A DNA stretch of 21,847 nt from Bacillota bacterium (GTDB taxonomy: Bacteria; Bacillota; Limnochordia; Darwinibacteriales; Darwinibacteriaceae). The position numbers and the translations under genes were made by a program. This document shows, in pieces, positions 1-8,330 of this stretch. The DNA is taken from the NCBI GenBank assembly GCA_012518325.1, contig JAAYSR010000070.1, positions 1 through 21,847 on the forward strand, written 5' to 3'. The notes under the pieces were generated by a model. That model saw nothing but the letters and a program-made list of their open reading frames with translations. It had not been told where the DNA came from and ran no database searches. Position 1 is the first letter of the stretch. Each line of letters starts with the position of its first letter.

Positions 1-1693
1 TTAATAACTGATATAATTCCATACGAATATCAAAACCTTTCCTATCATTCTCCAAAAGGGAAAGTTTTTCCTCTATCTTCTGCAATCTTCGCCGCGTTAA
101 AACTGCATGAAATGATCGTAAACAATCGTCCCAGCCAGGCGTGGGTCCCGGCAGCGTCAGCAGCCGGCCTGCCGCCGCAGCCGTCTCCGGATCTGAGCTG
201 TTCTCCTTCAGCGACACAAAAATGCGGCGATAATCAAGGTTTTGAAAGCTGCTGGCAGTGATGCCGCAGCGCTCAAGTTCCGCCAAACGGCTCGGGTTCT
301 GCAGCAGACACCTGATTATTTCCCTTTCTCGGAGCTCTTCCCCTGCCTCTAAAGGTGCTAAATTTACATTACGCCTATTGTGCGTTCTCCTGGGTCTGTC
401 TATTCCCAGGCTTCCCCTGACCTCCTCAGCCAGGGACCGCTCCAGCACGCCAAGACGCTGGGCGGCATAGGCAGTATATTCATCCCGCTCCAATGAGCTA
501 CTGAGGCCGGCAAGTAATGTAACAAGTTCTGTAGAGGCACTCAGTTTTCCTTCTCTAGTTTCTACATCGTACTGGGAAATAATTCTGTCGATTTGGTATT
601 CCCTAAAGGGTCTGGCGGATTCCAGCCATTCCTTAACCTTGTCAGCGCCAAACTCACGTGCATAGCTGTCGGGATCCTGTCCCTCGTCCAAAACCGCCAC
701 ACGCACCTGCAGACCTGCATTATAGAGGATCTCCATTCCCCGCAGGGCCGCCCTCTGCCCAGCGCTGTCCCCGTCAAAGGCTATCACTGCCCGGGAACAA
801 AAACGTTTCAGCAGCTTGCCGTGGGACGAAGTAAAGGCGGTCCCCAAGGAAGCAGCCACATTCCTGATACCTGCGGCAAAGAGAGAGATCAGGTCTGTAT
901 AACCTTCCACGATGATCACTTCATCCCGGTCCTTGATCTCGCTTTTTGACCAGTTCAGTCCGTAGAGCACATAGCTCTTGTTGAAAACCTCCGTCTGCCC
1001 TGTATTAAGATACTTCGGCTGTCCTTCGCCGACCTTTCTTCCCCCAAAACCCAAGAAACGTCCCATATGGTCACAGATAGGAAACATCAGGCGGCCGCGA
1101 AAGCGGTCAATATACCCTCGTCTTGACTTAGTGACAAGCCCTGCTCCCTGCGCCAGTTCCAAATCCACGCCTTCGGCCTCAAAAAAGCGCACCAAGCCGT
1201 CCCAGCTTTCAGGGGCATAGCCCAGATAGAAATGACGGGCCAGAGCCTCATCTATTCCCCTGCTCTGCAAATAAGCCCAGGCAGCAGCACCCGCAGGAGC
1301 GCGCAGACTCCGGTAGTAATAACGGGCGGCCAGTTCGTTGGCGCCTCTGAGTTTCTCGCGCATGTCTTCCCTTTTCTGATCCTGGACAGACAGGGCGGGG
1401 ACGGGAATTCCCTTTTCCTCGGCGAGCTTGGTTACCGCTTCAGGGAAAGAGAGATTCTCTGTTTCCATAATGAAGTTGATGACGTTGCCCCCCCTCTGGC
1501 AGCCGAAACAATGGTAAAACTGCCGGGCCGGGTTAACAGAAAAGGAAGGGGTTTTCTCACTGTGAAACGGACATAACCCCATGTAGTTCTGCCCGCTCTG
1601 CTTCAGCTCAACCCGTCTGCTAACAACCTCGACAATGTCGACGGAAGACTTTACATGTTCAATCCATTCATCTGGAAAGCGAGCTATGTCCAT
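1..1693 (-). CDS. dnaG: DNA primase DnaG (partial, C-terminus beyond window)
   Basis: DnaG makes the RNA primers for replication and works with the replicative helicase at the fork. The frame is open from an ATG at 1693 to the window edge (564 codons, no stop), so only the last few dozen residues of a roughly 600-residue family are missing. The N-terminal zinc ribbon is complete, with C41, H44, C62 and C65 in the C-x2-H-x17-C-x2-C pattern. The TOPRIM catalytic core shows EGYTD at about residue 263 and the DGD pair at 307-309, followed by a DEGQDPDSY stretch. The helicase-binding C-terminal domain begins inside the window. GGAGG lies 5 nt upstream of the ATG. A terminator ends about 24 nt upstream of the start codon, an odd placement discussed in the findings. 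In many Bacillota rpoD follows dnaG, but that lies outside the window. Confidence 0.96.
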   Translation of the reverse strand, partial: MDIARFPDEWIEHVKSSVDIVEVVSRRVELKQSGQNYMGLCPFHSEKTPSFSVNPARQFYHCFGCQRGGNVINFIMETENLSFPEAVTKLAEEKGIPVPALSVQDQKREDMREKLRGANELAARYYYRSLRAPAGAAAWAYLQSRGIDEALARHFYLGYAPESWDGLVRFFEAEGVDLELAQGAGLVTKSRRGYIDRFRGRLMFPICDHMGRFLGFGGRKVGEGQPKYLNTGQTEVFNKSYVLYGLNWSKSEIKDRDEVIIVEGYTDLISLFAAGIRNVAASLGTAFTSSHGKLLKRFCSRAVIAFDGDSAGQRAALRGMEILYNAGLQVRVAVLDEGQDPDSYAREFGADKVKEWLESARPFREYQIDRIISQYDVETREGKLSASTELVTLLAGLSSSLERDEYTAYAAQRLGVLERSLAEEVRGSLGIDRPRRTHNRRNVNLAPLEAGEELREREIIRCLLQNPSRLAELERCGITASSFQNLDYRRIFVSLKENSSDPETAAAAGRLLTLPGPTPGWDDCLRSFHAVLTRRRLQKIEEKLSLLENDRKGFDIRMELYQLL

Positions 1694-1716
1694 CACCTCC
1701 TCCGGATCTTTCCGCA

Positions 1717-1753
1717 ACAAAAGGGAACCCACACCTTCATAGTATGGGTTCCC
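1717..1753 (-). terminator. Rho-independent terminator after ppdK, just upstream of dnaG
   Basis: On the minus strand a 12-bp stem (arms at 1742-1753 and 1723-1734, one G-T wobble) closes a 7-nt loop and is followed by TTTTGTT at 1716-1722. It lies 46 nt past the ppdK stop codon and about 24 nt before the dnaG ATG. It can end ppdK transcripts. Because there is no room for a full promoter between it and dnaG, it may also act as a partial terminator controlling dnaG. Confidence 0.8.
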
Positions 1754-1757
1754 CACA

Positions 1758-1776
1758 AGGGAGTGTTTTCCTCCCT
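1758..1776 (-). other. Small hairpin between ppdK and the main terminator
   Basis: A 6-bp inverted repeat (agggag at 1758-1763 and ctccct at 1771-1776, 7-nt loop) lies in the ppdK 3' region, just ahead of the strong terminator hairpin on the transcript. There is no T-run after it, so it is not a terminator by itself. It could stabilise the ppdK 3' end or be chance. Confidence 0.35.
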
Positions 1777-1799
1777 ATCTAAAGCTTCGACGCTTCCGA

Positions 1800-4430
1800 T
1801 TAGCGAGGATTACGGATGTTAGCCTGGGCAGCAGCCAGTCGTGCAATGGGCACCCGGTATGGGGAGCAGCTCACATAATCCAAGCCAACGCGATGGAAGA
1901 AATCGATAGATGCAGGGTCTCCGCCGTGTTCGCCGCAGACGCCGACCTTCAAATTGGACTTCACGGAGCGGCCTTTTTCCACGCCCATCTGCACCAGCGC
2001 ACCTACGCCAACCTGATCCAGAGACTGGAAGGGGTCGCGAGGCAGGATGTCTTTTTCCACGTACTCCGGCAGGAAAGTGCCTGCGTCGTCACGGCTGAAA
2101 CCGAAGGTCATCTGGGTCAGATCGTTGGTTCCGAAGGAGAAGAACTCGGCTTCAGTGGCAATTTCATCTGCCACAACGCAAGCTCTGGGGATCTCCATCA
2201 TAGTACCCACCAGGTAATCAAACTTGACACCCATTTCCTCCATCACCTGATCTGCCATTTCTACGCAGACGTCTTTCATCATCTTGAGTTCTTCCACTGT
2301 GCCGATCAAGGGAATCATAACCTCAGGCAGCACCTTGACTCCGTCCTTGGTCAACTCGGCAGCAGCTTCAAAGATGGCCCTGGCCTGCATAGCGTAGATC
2401 TCAGGATAGGTAATTCCCAGACGGCAGCCGCGATGGCCGAGCATGGGGTTGATTTCCTCTAGAGCTTCGATACGTGCCTTCAGCGTTTCTACGCTCAAGC
2501 CCATATCTGCAGCGAGCCTCTTGATCGTCTCCTCGTCATGGGGTACAAACTCATGCAACGGAGGATCCAGCAGACGAACAGTTACCGGCAGACCCTGCAT
2601 GGTCTTGAAGATGCCTTTAAAGTCGCCTTTCTGGAGCGGCAGAAGCTTAGCCAGTGCTGCTTCCCGTCCGGCGGTGTCATTGGCAAAGATCATCTGCCGC
2701 ACGAGGGACGTGCGATCGCCTTCAAAGAACATGTGCTCAGTACGGCACAGTCCAATGCCTTCAGCGCCAAAATCAAGGGCAGTCTGACTGTCATGGGGTG
2801 TGTCAGCATTGGTTCTGATACCGAGGGCTCTAAACTCATCAGCCCACTCCATCAGGGTAGCAAAGTCACCGGCAACTTCAGCTTCGATCATGTCTACCTT
2901 GCCGACGATCACTTCACCGGCGGTGCCATTAAGCGTAATCCAGTCGCCTTCTTTAAGCACTGTGCTGCCAAAGGACAACGTCTTAGCAGCCTCATTTATC
3001 TGGGCAGCAGCGCAGCCGGCTACACAGCATTTGCCCATGCCGCGGGCTACAACCGCTGCGTGGGATGTCATGCCGCCCCGGGCGGTCAAAATACCCTCAG
3101 CAACGTCCATGCCGCCAATATCCTCCGGCGATGTCTCGTTGCGGACCAAAATCACCTGTTCGCCGCGGTTTTTCCACTCTTCAGCGTCTTCTGCACTAAA
3201 GACAATGCGTCCTGCAGCAGCGCCGGGGGAGGCGGGCAGACCGGTGGCGATTACTTCGTACTTGGCCTTCGGATCGATCATGGGATGCAGGAGCTGATCC
3301 AATTGTGCAGGTTCAACCCTCAGCACAGCAGTTTTCTTGTCGATGAGGCCTTCTTTAACCATCTCAACAGCGATACGCACAGCAGCAGTGGCAGTCCGTT
3401 TGCCTGCACGGGTCTGGAGCATGTACAGCTTGCCCTCTTGGATGGTGAACTCAACGTCCTGCATGTCCTTGTAATGGTTCTCAAGACGCTTGTAGATCTC
3501 TACCAGTTCAGCATAGACCTCAGGCATTTCTTCCTCGAGGTGAGAGATAGGATGCGGCGTGCGGATACCGGCAACTACGTCTTCACCCTGGGCATCCATG
3601 AGATACTCGCCGTAGAAGACATTTTCACCGGTGGAAGGGTCACGGGTAAAGGCTACGCCGGTACCGGAGTTGGAGCCCATGTTGCCGTATACCATGGCCT
3701 GTACGTTAACTGCAGTGCCCCACTCGTGGGGAATATGGTTGATCTGGCGGTAGCGAATGGCCCGGGCGGTGTTCCAAGAACGGAATACAGCATCAATTGC
3801 ACCCCGGAGCTGTTCGAAGGGATCATCGGGGAACAGCCTGCCGGCAGACTTTTGAATAAGCTCCTTGTAAGTCACTACCAGCTCTTTCAAAGCTTCAACG
3901 CTCAGCTCATTATCGAGCTCTACGCCTTGCTCTTCGCGCTTTGCTGCCAGAGCGTTTTCAAAGAGGTCATGGTCTACACCCATTACCACATCGCCGTACA
4001 TTTGCAGAAAGCGGCGATAGGAGTCCCAGGCAAAGCGGGGGTTGCCCGACTTTTTGGCCAAGGCTTCGACTGTAGTATCATTCAAACCAAGGTTCAAAAC
4101 AGTATCCATCATGCCTGGCATCGATACTCGAGCACCAGAACGGACAGATACAAGCAAGGGATTTTCGGTGTCGCCAAACTTTGCGCCCATGGACTGTTCA
4201 ATGCGGGCGAGGTTCTCCTTTACTTGCTCTTCGAGACCTTCCACCCATTTTTCACCATTAGCATAAAACTGGACGCAAGCTTCGGTTGTGATGGTAAAAC
4301 CACTTGGAACCGGGATGCCAAGGCTAACCATTTCGGCAAGGTTGGCACCTTTTCCGCCAACCAGATTTCTGTCATGTTGCTGACCGTCTGTTTGGCCGTC
4401 ACCAAAGAAATAAACCCACTTAGTCGTCAT
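1800..4430 (-). CDS. ppdK: Pyruvate, phosphate dikinase
   Basis: PPDK is a cytoplasmic enzyme that interconverts pyruvate + ATP + Pi with phosphoenolpyruvate + AMP + PPi. In anaerobes it can run in either direction. At 876 residues it has the usual family length. The N-terminal nucleotide-binding domain starts with the conserved VGGKGANLAEM. The swivelling phosphohistidine domain carries GGMTSHAAVVARG, with catalytic His457 and the neighbouring Thr455, which is the regulatory site in enzymes controlled by DUF299 kinase/phosphorylase. The C-terminal PEP/pyruvate barrel has VGVCGEHGGDP with catalytic Cys832. The start at 4430 is chosen because AAGGAGG lies 8 nt upstream and the family begins at this point; a further 22 in-frame codons upstream are not supported. 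No regulator gene sits next to it. Expression may come from a weak promoter in the 116-bp gap or by readthrough from glyS. Confidence 0.97.
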   Translation of the reverse strand: MTTKWVYFFGDGQTDGQQHDRNLVGGKGANLAEMVSLGIPVPSGFTITTEACVQFYANGEKWVEGLEEQVKENLARIEQSMGAKFGDTENPLLVSVRSGARVSMPGMMDTVLNLGLNDTTVEALAKKSGNPRFAWDSYRRFLQMYGDVVMGVDHDLFENALAAKREEQGVELDNELSVEALKELVVTYKELIQKSAGRLFPDDPFEQLRGAIDAVFRSWNTARAIRYRQINHIPHEWGTAVNVQAMVYGNMGSNSGTGVAFTRDPSTGENVFYGEYLMDAQGEDVVAGIRTPHPISHLEEEMPEVYAELVEIYKRLENHYKDMQDVEFTIQEGKLYMLQTRAGKRTATAAVRIAVEMVKEGLIDKKTAVLRVEPAQLDQLLHPMIDPKAKYEVIATGLPASPGAAAGRIVFSAEDAEEWKNRGEQVILVRNETSPEDIGGMDVAEGILTARGGMTSHAAVVARGMGKCCVAGCAAAQINEAAKTLSFGSTVLKEGDWITLNGTAGEVIVGKVDMIEAEVAGDFATLMEWADEFRALGIRTNADTPHDSQTALDFGAEGIGLCRTEHMFFEGDRTSLVRQMIFANDTAGREAALAKLLPLQKGDFKGIFKTMQGLPVTVRLLDPPLHEFVPHDEETIKRLAADMGLSVETLKARIEALEEINPMLGHRGCRLGITYPEIYAMQARAIFEAAAELTKDGVKVLPEVMIPLIGTVEELKMMKDVCVEMADQVMEEMGVKFDYLVGTMMEIPRACVVADEIATEAEFFSFGTNDLTQMTFGFSRDDAGTFLPEYVEKDILPRDPFQSLDQVGVGALVQMGVEKGRSVKSNLKVGVCGEHGGDPASIDFFHRVGLDYVSCSPYRVPIARLAAAQANIRNPR

Positions 4431-4546
4431 TAAGCAGCCTCCTTCTTGTCTTTGTTGTCTATGTTCCCCAATTGGGAAGTACATCCAATTGACCAACGGA
4501 CAATATTCTGTAAAGCGATTTGTTTTCCTGCCCGAAACGTGCTTCT
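4431..4546 (-). promoter_or_regulatory. glyS-ppdK intergenic region, possible ppdK promoter/operator
   Basis: This 116-bp gap has no terminator after glyS. A TTTACA (minus strand, 4509-4514) could be a -35 box, but no good -10 follows at normal spacing. Two CCAATTG copies occur 17 nt apart (4468 and 4485); the first is the palindrome CCAATTGG. The 9-mer aattgacca at 4487-4495 also occurs at nearly the same distance upstream of glyQ. These may be binding sites, but this is inference. Confidence 0.3.
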
Positions 4547-6610
4547 TTACTTATTTACAACAATTAGGCGTAAATCACCACACAAACTATACAAGCCCAG
4601 AGCATTGCTGAGCAGCGACAAACGGTTGCTGCGCACGGCAGGGTCCGGGTCCATGATCATTACATCATCGAAGAAACGATCAACATGAACACGGAACTCG
4701 CCTAAGGCGTGCAAAATTCCCAGCCAGTCCCGTTCAGCCAAACATGCCTCGCATTTCTCTTCCAGACCTGCAAGCGCCTCATGGAAAGCGCTGTCCTCAG
4801 AGGTAAACACTTCGGGGTTCAGCGTATGGCTTTCCGCCTTGGCAGCCAGATTAGCTACCCGTTCAAAACCCGTCATCAAGTCTGCAAAACTTGGTTTGGT
4901 TCGGACCTCGGTCAGGGCCTTCACCTTTTCCAGCAGGCTGACCAGACGGTCATCCCGGGATGCCATCGCTGCATCGATGATATCATAAGCATAGCCCTGA
5001 TCTGTGAGCAATACCCGCAGTCTGGCCAGGAAGAAATCGAGGAGAGCCTGTTTCTTCTCTGCATCGAGAGTCAGATCCCCATAGCCTGCCTCTGCTGTTT
5101 CGATTAGGTGTGACAAGGAAAGATCGCAGCCGCCCTGGAGCAGAATCTGGACAATGCCTTGTGCCTGCCTGCGCAGGGCAAAGGGGTCCTGGGACCCTGT
5201 AGGTATCATCCCTACTGCAAAATACCCGACTAAGGTATCCAGCTTGTCAGCTATGCTGACTACAATTCCTTCCGGCGCTGCGGGCAGGGTGTCCCCGGCG
5301 AAGCGGGGCAGATAGTGTTCCCGTATCCCTGCCGCAACCAGAGGATCCTCACCCTGGGCCAACGCATATTTCTCACCCATGATACCCTGGAGCTCGGGAA
5401 ACTCATAAACCATCTGGGAAACGAGATCGCATTTGCACAAAAGCGCAGTGCGCACAATCGTCTCTTTTCGATCAACATACCCTAATTGGTCGGCTAACTT
5501 ACCTGTCAGCTCCTGAATACGCCTGACTTTGTCGCCCATCGTTCCAAGCCTGTCTTGGAAGACTACACCTTCGAGCTTTGTCAAGTTGTTCTCCAGGCGA
5601 GTCTTCAAATCCTCATCATAAAAAAATTTAGCGTCGGACAATCGGGCTGCCAATACCTTTTCGTTGCCTTGGACCACATTGTCGAGATGATTACTCTCTC
5701 CATTGCGCACACCTACAAACTTGGCGGCCAGGTTCCCTTCGGGATCGTAAACAGGGAAATAGCGCTGATGCTCCTTCATGGATGTGATCAGCACTTCGGA
5801 GGGCATTTCCAGGTATTCCGCGGCGAACTGCCCGCAGAAGGCGGTGGGATACTCCACAAGATTGACAACTTCATCCAGCAGGCTCCCGTCTTCCAGAACC
5901 TGGACGCCCTCTCTGCCGGCCAGATCCTGTACCTGCCGCCAGATTGCGGAGCGTCGCTCCTCCGCATCAGCCACAACATAGTGCTCCCTCAAGGTGCGGA
6001 CATATTCTCCAGGACTGCTGAGGGCCACGGCGCCAGAGCTCAGCTGCCGATGCCCGTAGGTTGTGCTGCCGGCCTGAACCGGTCCAACCTTCACAGGAAT
6101 CACTTCATCGCCGAAAATGGCAACAATCCAGCGCAGCGGCCGGGCGTAGCGCAGCTCATAGTCGCCCCAGCGCATGTTCTTGGGGAAGTGCAGATGAGTA
6201 AGGACATCCTCTACCAGAGGTTTCAGCAGTTCCTTCGTCGCTTGGCCTGGAACCTCTTTTTTGATGTACATGTAGTCTGCGCCCTGAAAATCCTTCACAA
6301 TAACTGCATCTGCCTCCACACCCTGGGAGCGCAGAAAACCCTGACCAGCCTTGGTTAAGTTTCCTTCCTGATCAACAGCGATATTCAGCGGCGGTCCCTT
6401 CACCTCTTCCACCAAATCTGTCTGTTCCGTCTGCAGGCCTTCGATCAGGAGGGCCAGTCGGCGAGGTGTGCTGTATTGATGCACTTTACCGTGGCTGAGC
6501 CTGGACTGGGCCAGCCTTGTGGTTACCGCTTCGGATAACTGAGCTAAAGCCCTGTTGATAAAGCGTGCGGGCAGCTCTTCAAAACCTAATTCCAGCAAAA
6601 AGTCCTGCAT
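4547..6610 (-). CDS. glyS: Glycyl-tRNA synthetase beta subunit
   Basis: This is the beta chain of the bacterial alpha2-beta2 glycyl-tRNA synthetase. It recognises tRNA-Gly and supports the catalytic alpha chain. The 687-residue length is standard. It opens with LLELGFEELPARFI, the typical GlyS N-terminus, and ends with a helical, DALR-like anticodon-binding region. The ATG at 6610 directly follows the glyQ TAA with no intervening base, and its ribosome-binding site (AAGGGGG) lies inside the 3' end of glyQ. This indicates translational coupling and equal production of the two subunits. No truncation or frameshift was seen. Confidence 0.97.
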   Translation of the reverse strand: MQDFLLELGFEELPARFINRALAQLSEAVTTRLAQSRLSHGKVHQYSTPRRLALLIEGLQTEQTDLVEEVKGPPLNIAVDQEGNLTKAGQGFLRSQGVEADAVIVKDFQGADYMYIKKEVPGQATKELLKPLVEDVLTHLHFPKNMRWGDYELRYARPLRWIVAIFGDEVIPVKVGPVQAGSTTYGHRQLSSGAVALSSPGEYVRTLREHYVVADAEERRSAIWRQVQDLAGREGVQVLEDGSLLDEVVNLVEYPTAFCGQFAAEYLEMPSEVLITSMKEHQRYFPVYDPEGNLAAKFVGVRNGESNHLDNVVQGNEKVLAARLSDAKFFYDEDLKTRLENNLTKLEGVVFQDRLGTMGDKVRRIQELTGKLADQLGYVDRKETIVRTALLCKCDLVSQMVYEFPELQGIMGEKYALAQGEDPLVAAGIREHYLPRFAGDTLPAAPEGIVVSIADKLDTLVGYFAVGMIPTGSQDPFALRRQAQGIVQILLQGGCDLSLSHLIETAEAGYGDLTLDAEKKQALLDFFLARLRVLLTDQGYAYDIIDAAMASRDDRLVSLLEKVKALTEVRTKPSFADLMTGFERVANLAAKAESHTLNPEVFTSEDSAFHEALAGLEEKCEACLAERDWLGILHALGEFRVHVDRFFDDVMIMDPDPAVRSNRLSLLSNALGLYSLCGDLRLIVVNK

Positions 6611-7489
6611 TTATTCACGCCCCCTTTTGAGCATGGGAAAACCAAGTCTTTCCCTTTCAGCCAGGTAACCCTGTGCCGCCATGCGGGCTAATGCTCTTAC
6701 CCGGCCAATAAACCGTGTCCGTTCACTAACCGAAATGGCGCCCCGGGCGTCAAGCAAGTTAAAGGTATGAGAACACTTTAGGACAAAATCGTAGCCAGGC
6801 AGTACCAGCCCTGCTTCAATCAGCCGTTTTGCTTCAGATTCGTACAGATCGAACAGGGTAAACAGTGTATCTGCATCGGAGGCTTCAAAGTTGAACTTGG
6901 AAAACTCAACCTCGTTTTGCATGAACACATCGCCATAGGTAACGTCGCCAACCCATTTCAGATCAAAAAAGCTGTCCACGCCTTGGATAAACATGGCGAT
7001 CCTTTCAATTCCGTAGGTAATCTCAGCGGCAACCGGTTTGACATCAATGCCGCCTACCTGCTGAAAATACGTAAACTGGGTAATCTCCATGCCGTCAAGC
7101 CAGACTTCCCAACCTAAGCCCCAGGCACCCAGGGTTGGAGATTCCCAGTCATCTTCGACAAAGCGAACATCATGCTTCAACAGGTCAAGGCCCAACGCCT
7201 CCAAGCTGCCTAAATACAGCTCCTGCACATTGTCGGGGGACGGCTTTAAGACAACCTGATACTGATAGTAGTGCTGCAGCCTGTTTGGATTTTCTCCATA
7301 ACGGCCGTCTGTCGGCCGCCTGCAGGGCTGCACATAGGCAACGTTCCAGGGTTCAGGCCCTAAGGCCTTTAAAAAAGTGGCTGGTGACATGGTACCAGCC
7401 CCAACCTCCAAGTCATAGGGCTGATAGATAATGCAGCCGTGCTCAGCCCAGTAGGTCTGTAACTTCAAGATCATCTCCTGCAGATTCAT
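6611..7489 (-). CDS. glyQ: Glycyl-tRNA synthetase alpha subunit
   Basis: This is the catalytic class II alpha chain of the two-subunit glycyl-tRNA synthetase, which activates glycine with ATP and transfers it to tRNA-Gly. The 292-residue product is full length and strongly conserved, with stretches such as YDLEVGAGTMSPATFLKAL and PCRRPTDGRYGENPNR near the N-terminus. The ATG at 7489 has a GAGGG-type ribosome-binding site. The gene is first in the glyQ-glyS unit, with its own promoter at 7541-7569. The leader is only about 45 nt, so there is no room for the T-box riboswitch often found on glyQS in Bacillota. Confidence 0.97.
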   Translation of the reverse strand: MNLQEMILKLQTYWAEHGCIIYQPYDLEVGAGTMSPATFLKALGPEPWNVAYVQPCRRPTDGRYGENPNRLQHYYQYQVVLKPSPDNVQELYLGSLEALGLDLLKHDVRFVEDDWESPTLGAWGLGWEVWLDGMEITQFTYFQQVGGIDVKPVAAEITYGIERIAMFIQGVDSFFDLKWVGDVTYGDVFMQNEVEFSKFNFEASDADTLFTLFDLYESEAKRLIEAGLVLPGYDFVLKCSHTFNLLDARGAISVSERTRFIGRVRALARMAAQGYLAERERLGFPMLKRGRE

Positions 7490-7540
7490 GCTTCCACCCT
7501 CACTTCGCCCAACTGTGGACGGTAGATTTCATCTGTTTCA

Positions 7541-7569
7541 TGTATATCAAATTGACCACTTAATGTCAA
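7541..7569 (-). promoter_or_regulatory. Sigma-A type promoter for glyQS with operator-like inverted repeat
   Basis: On the minus strand a perfect TTGACA (7564-7569) is followed after exactly 17 nt by TATACA (7541-7546). Transcription should start about 45 nt before the glyQ ATG. A 7-bp inverted repeat, aattgac/gtcaatt (7550-7556 and 7565-7571, 8-nt spacer), overlaps the -35 box and spacer and could be a repressor site. The promoter is seen directly; the operator is inference. Confidence 0.7.
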
Positions 7570-7580
7570 TTAGCGCCATT

Positions 7581-8330
7581 TCATATGTCCGGTCCCAACG
7601 CCTCCAGCGTCTCTAAAAACTCTAGCGACTTCAGGGGGTATTCCAGCCTGTAATCCAGGTATCTCCGCATCACACGCCGCAGCTCAACTTCATTGCCGTG
7701 GGCAGGATGCAGTACAGTCAGCCTAGAAAACTCCCACTCCAACAGCCTTTTCATCAGCTCCCACGTTCCGTTGGTCAAAGGCATGCTGCCGGGCACATGC
7801 CCCACACACTTCTCGCACAGGGTTCCCCCCTGCTCTGTAAAGAAAACACTGCCCTTCAAAGATTCCCGGCAATGCAGGCATTGATAAAGCTCCGGCTCAT
7901 AACCAAGCTCCCTCATCAACCGGATCTCAAAAGCTCGCACCGCCAGCCCGAAACGGCCCGCCTCGCCGAGGGAAAGGGTGGCGGCTAGCAGAGGGAAGAT
8001 CTGCCCAGAGGGGTCTTCCTCCGCGGTCATAGAGTCTAAGAGCTCAGTCACATAAGACGCATAGGCGAACTTCTCTAAGTCGTCACGGATGATTTGTCCG
8101 CTGTGGATAATCTCGGCCTGGCTGAGATTGTGCAGGCCCTTGCCGGGGAAAATCATGTAACGCCCGTGGGTAAAAACCTGCGTTGGACTGAGCAGGCGAT
8201 TTCTAATCCTGCGGGCGCCCCTGGCAACTGCATTTAGTTTTCCTCGATCCTTGGTGAAAATTGTGACAATACGGTCCGCTTCTCCAAGATTTCGCACTCG
8301 CAGTACAATGCCTTCCGTTTTCCAGCTCAC
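7581..8330 (-). CDS. recO: DNA repair/recombination mediator protein RecO
   Basis: RecO works with RecR (and RecF) to load RecA onto SSB-coated single-stranded DNA during gap repair and recombination. The 249-residue protein has the N-terminal OB-fold segment (KTEGIVLRVRNLGEADRIV), a helical middle, and a zinc site formed by C151, C154, C172 and C175. It starts with GTG at 8330, which overlaps the TGA of ruvB as GTGA, so it is translationally coupled to ruvB and forms the tail of the ruvCAB-recO unit. No terminator separates it from glyQ, but glyQ has its own promoter just downstream. Confidence 0.95.
   Translation of the reverse strand: MSWKTEGIVLRVRNLGEADRIVTIFTKDRGKLNAVARGARRIRNRLLSPTQVFTHGRYMIFPGKGLHNLSQAEIIHSGQIIRDDLEKFAYASYVTELLDSMTAEEDPSGQIFPLLAATLSLGEAGRFGLAVRAFEIRLMRELGYEPELYQCLHCRESLKGSVFFTEQGGTLCEKCVGHVPGSMPLTNGTWELMKRLLEWEFSRLTVLHPAHGNEVELRRVMRRYLDYRLEYPLKSLEFLETLEALGPDI

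Noticed and set aside
1..1693. Possible frameshift or pseudogene at the left-edge minus-strand gene
   Set aside because: Translation of several segments from the ATG at 1693 and of the last 240 bases at the window edge stays in one frame without stops. The gene is simply cut by the window.
2538..4433. 631-codon open frame antisense to ppdK
   Set aside because: It lies wholly within ppdK on the opposite strand, has no recognisable domain or ribosome-binding site, and has the composition of a codon-bias shadow. ppdK itself is full length with all catalytic residues.
5555..6358. 267-codon open frame antisense to glyS
   Set aside because: Shadow of a well-conserved gene; no domain recognised and no start signals.
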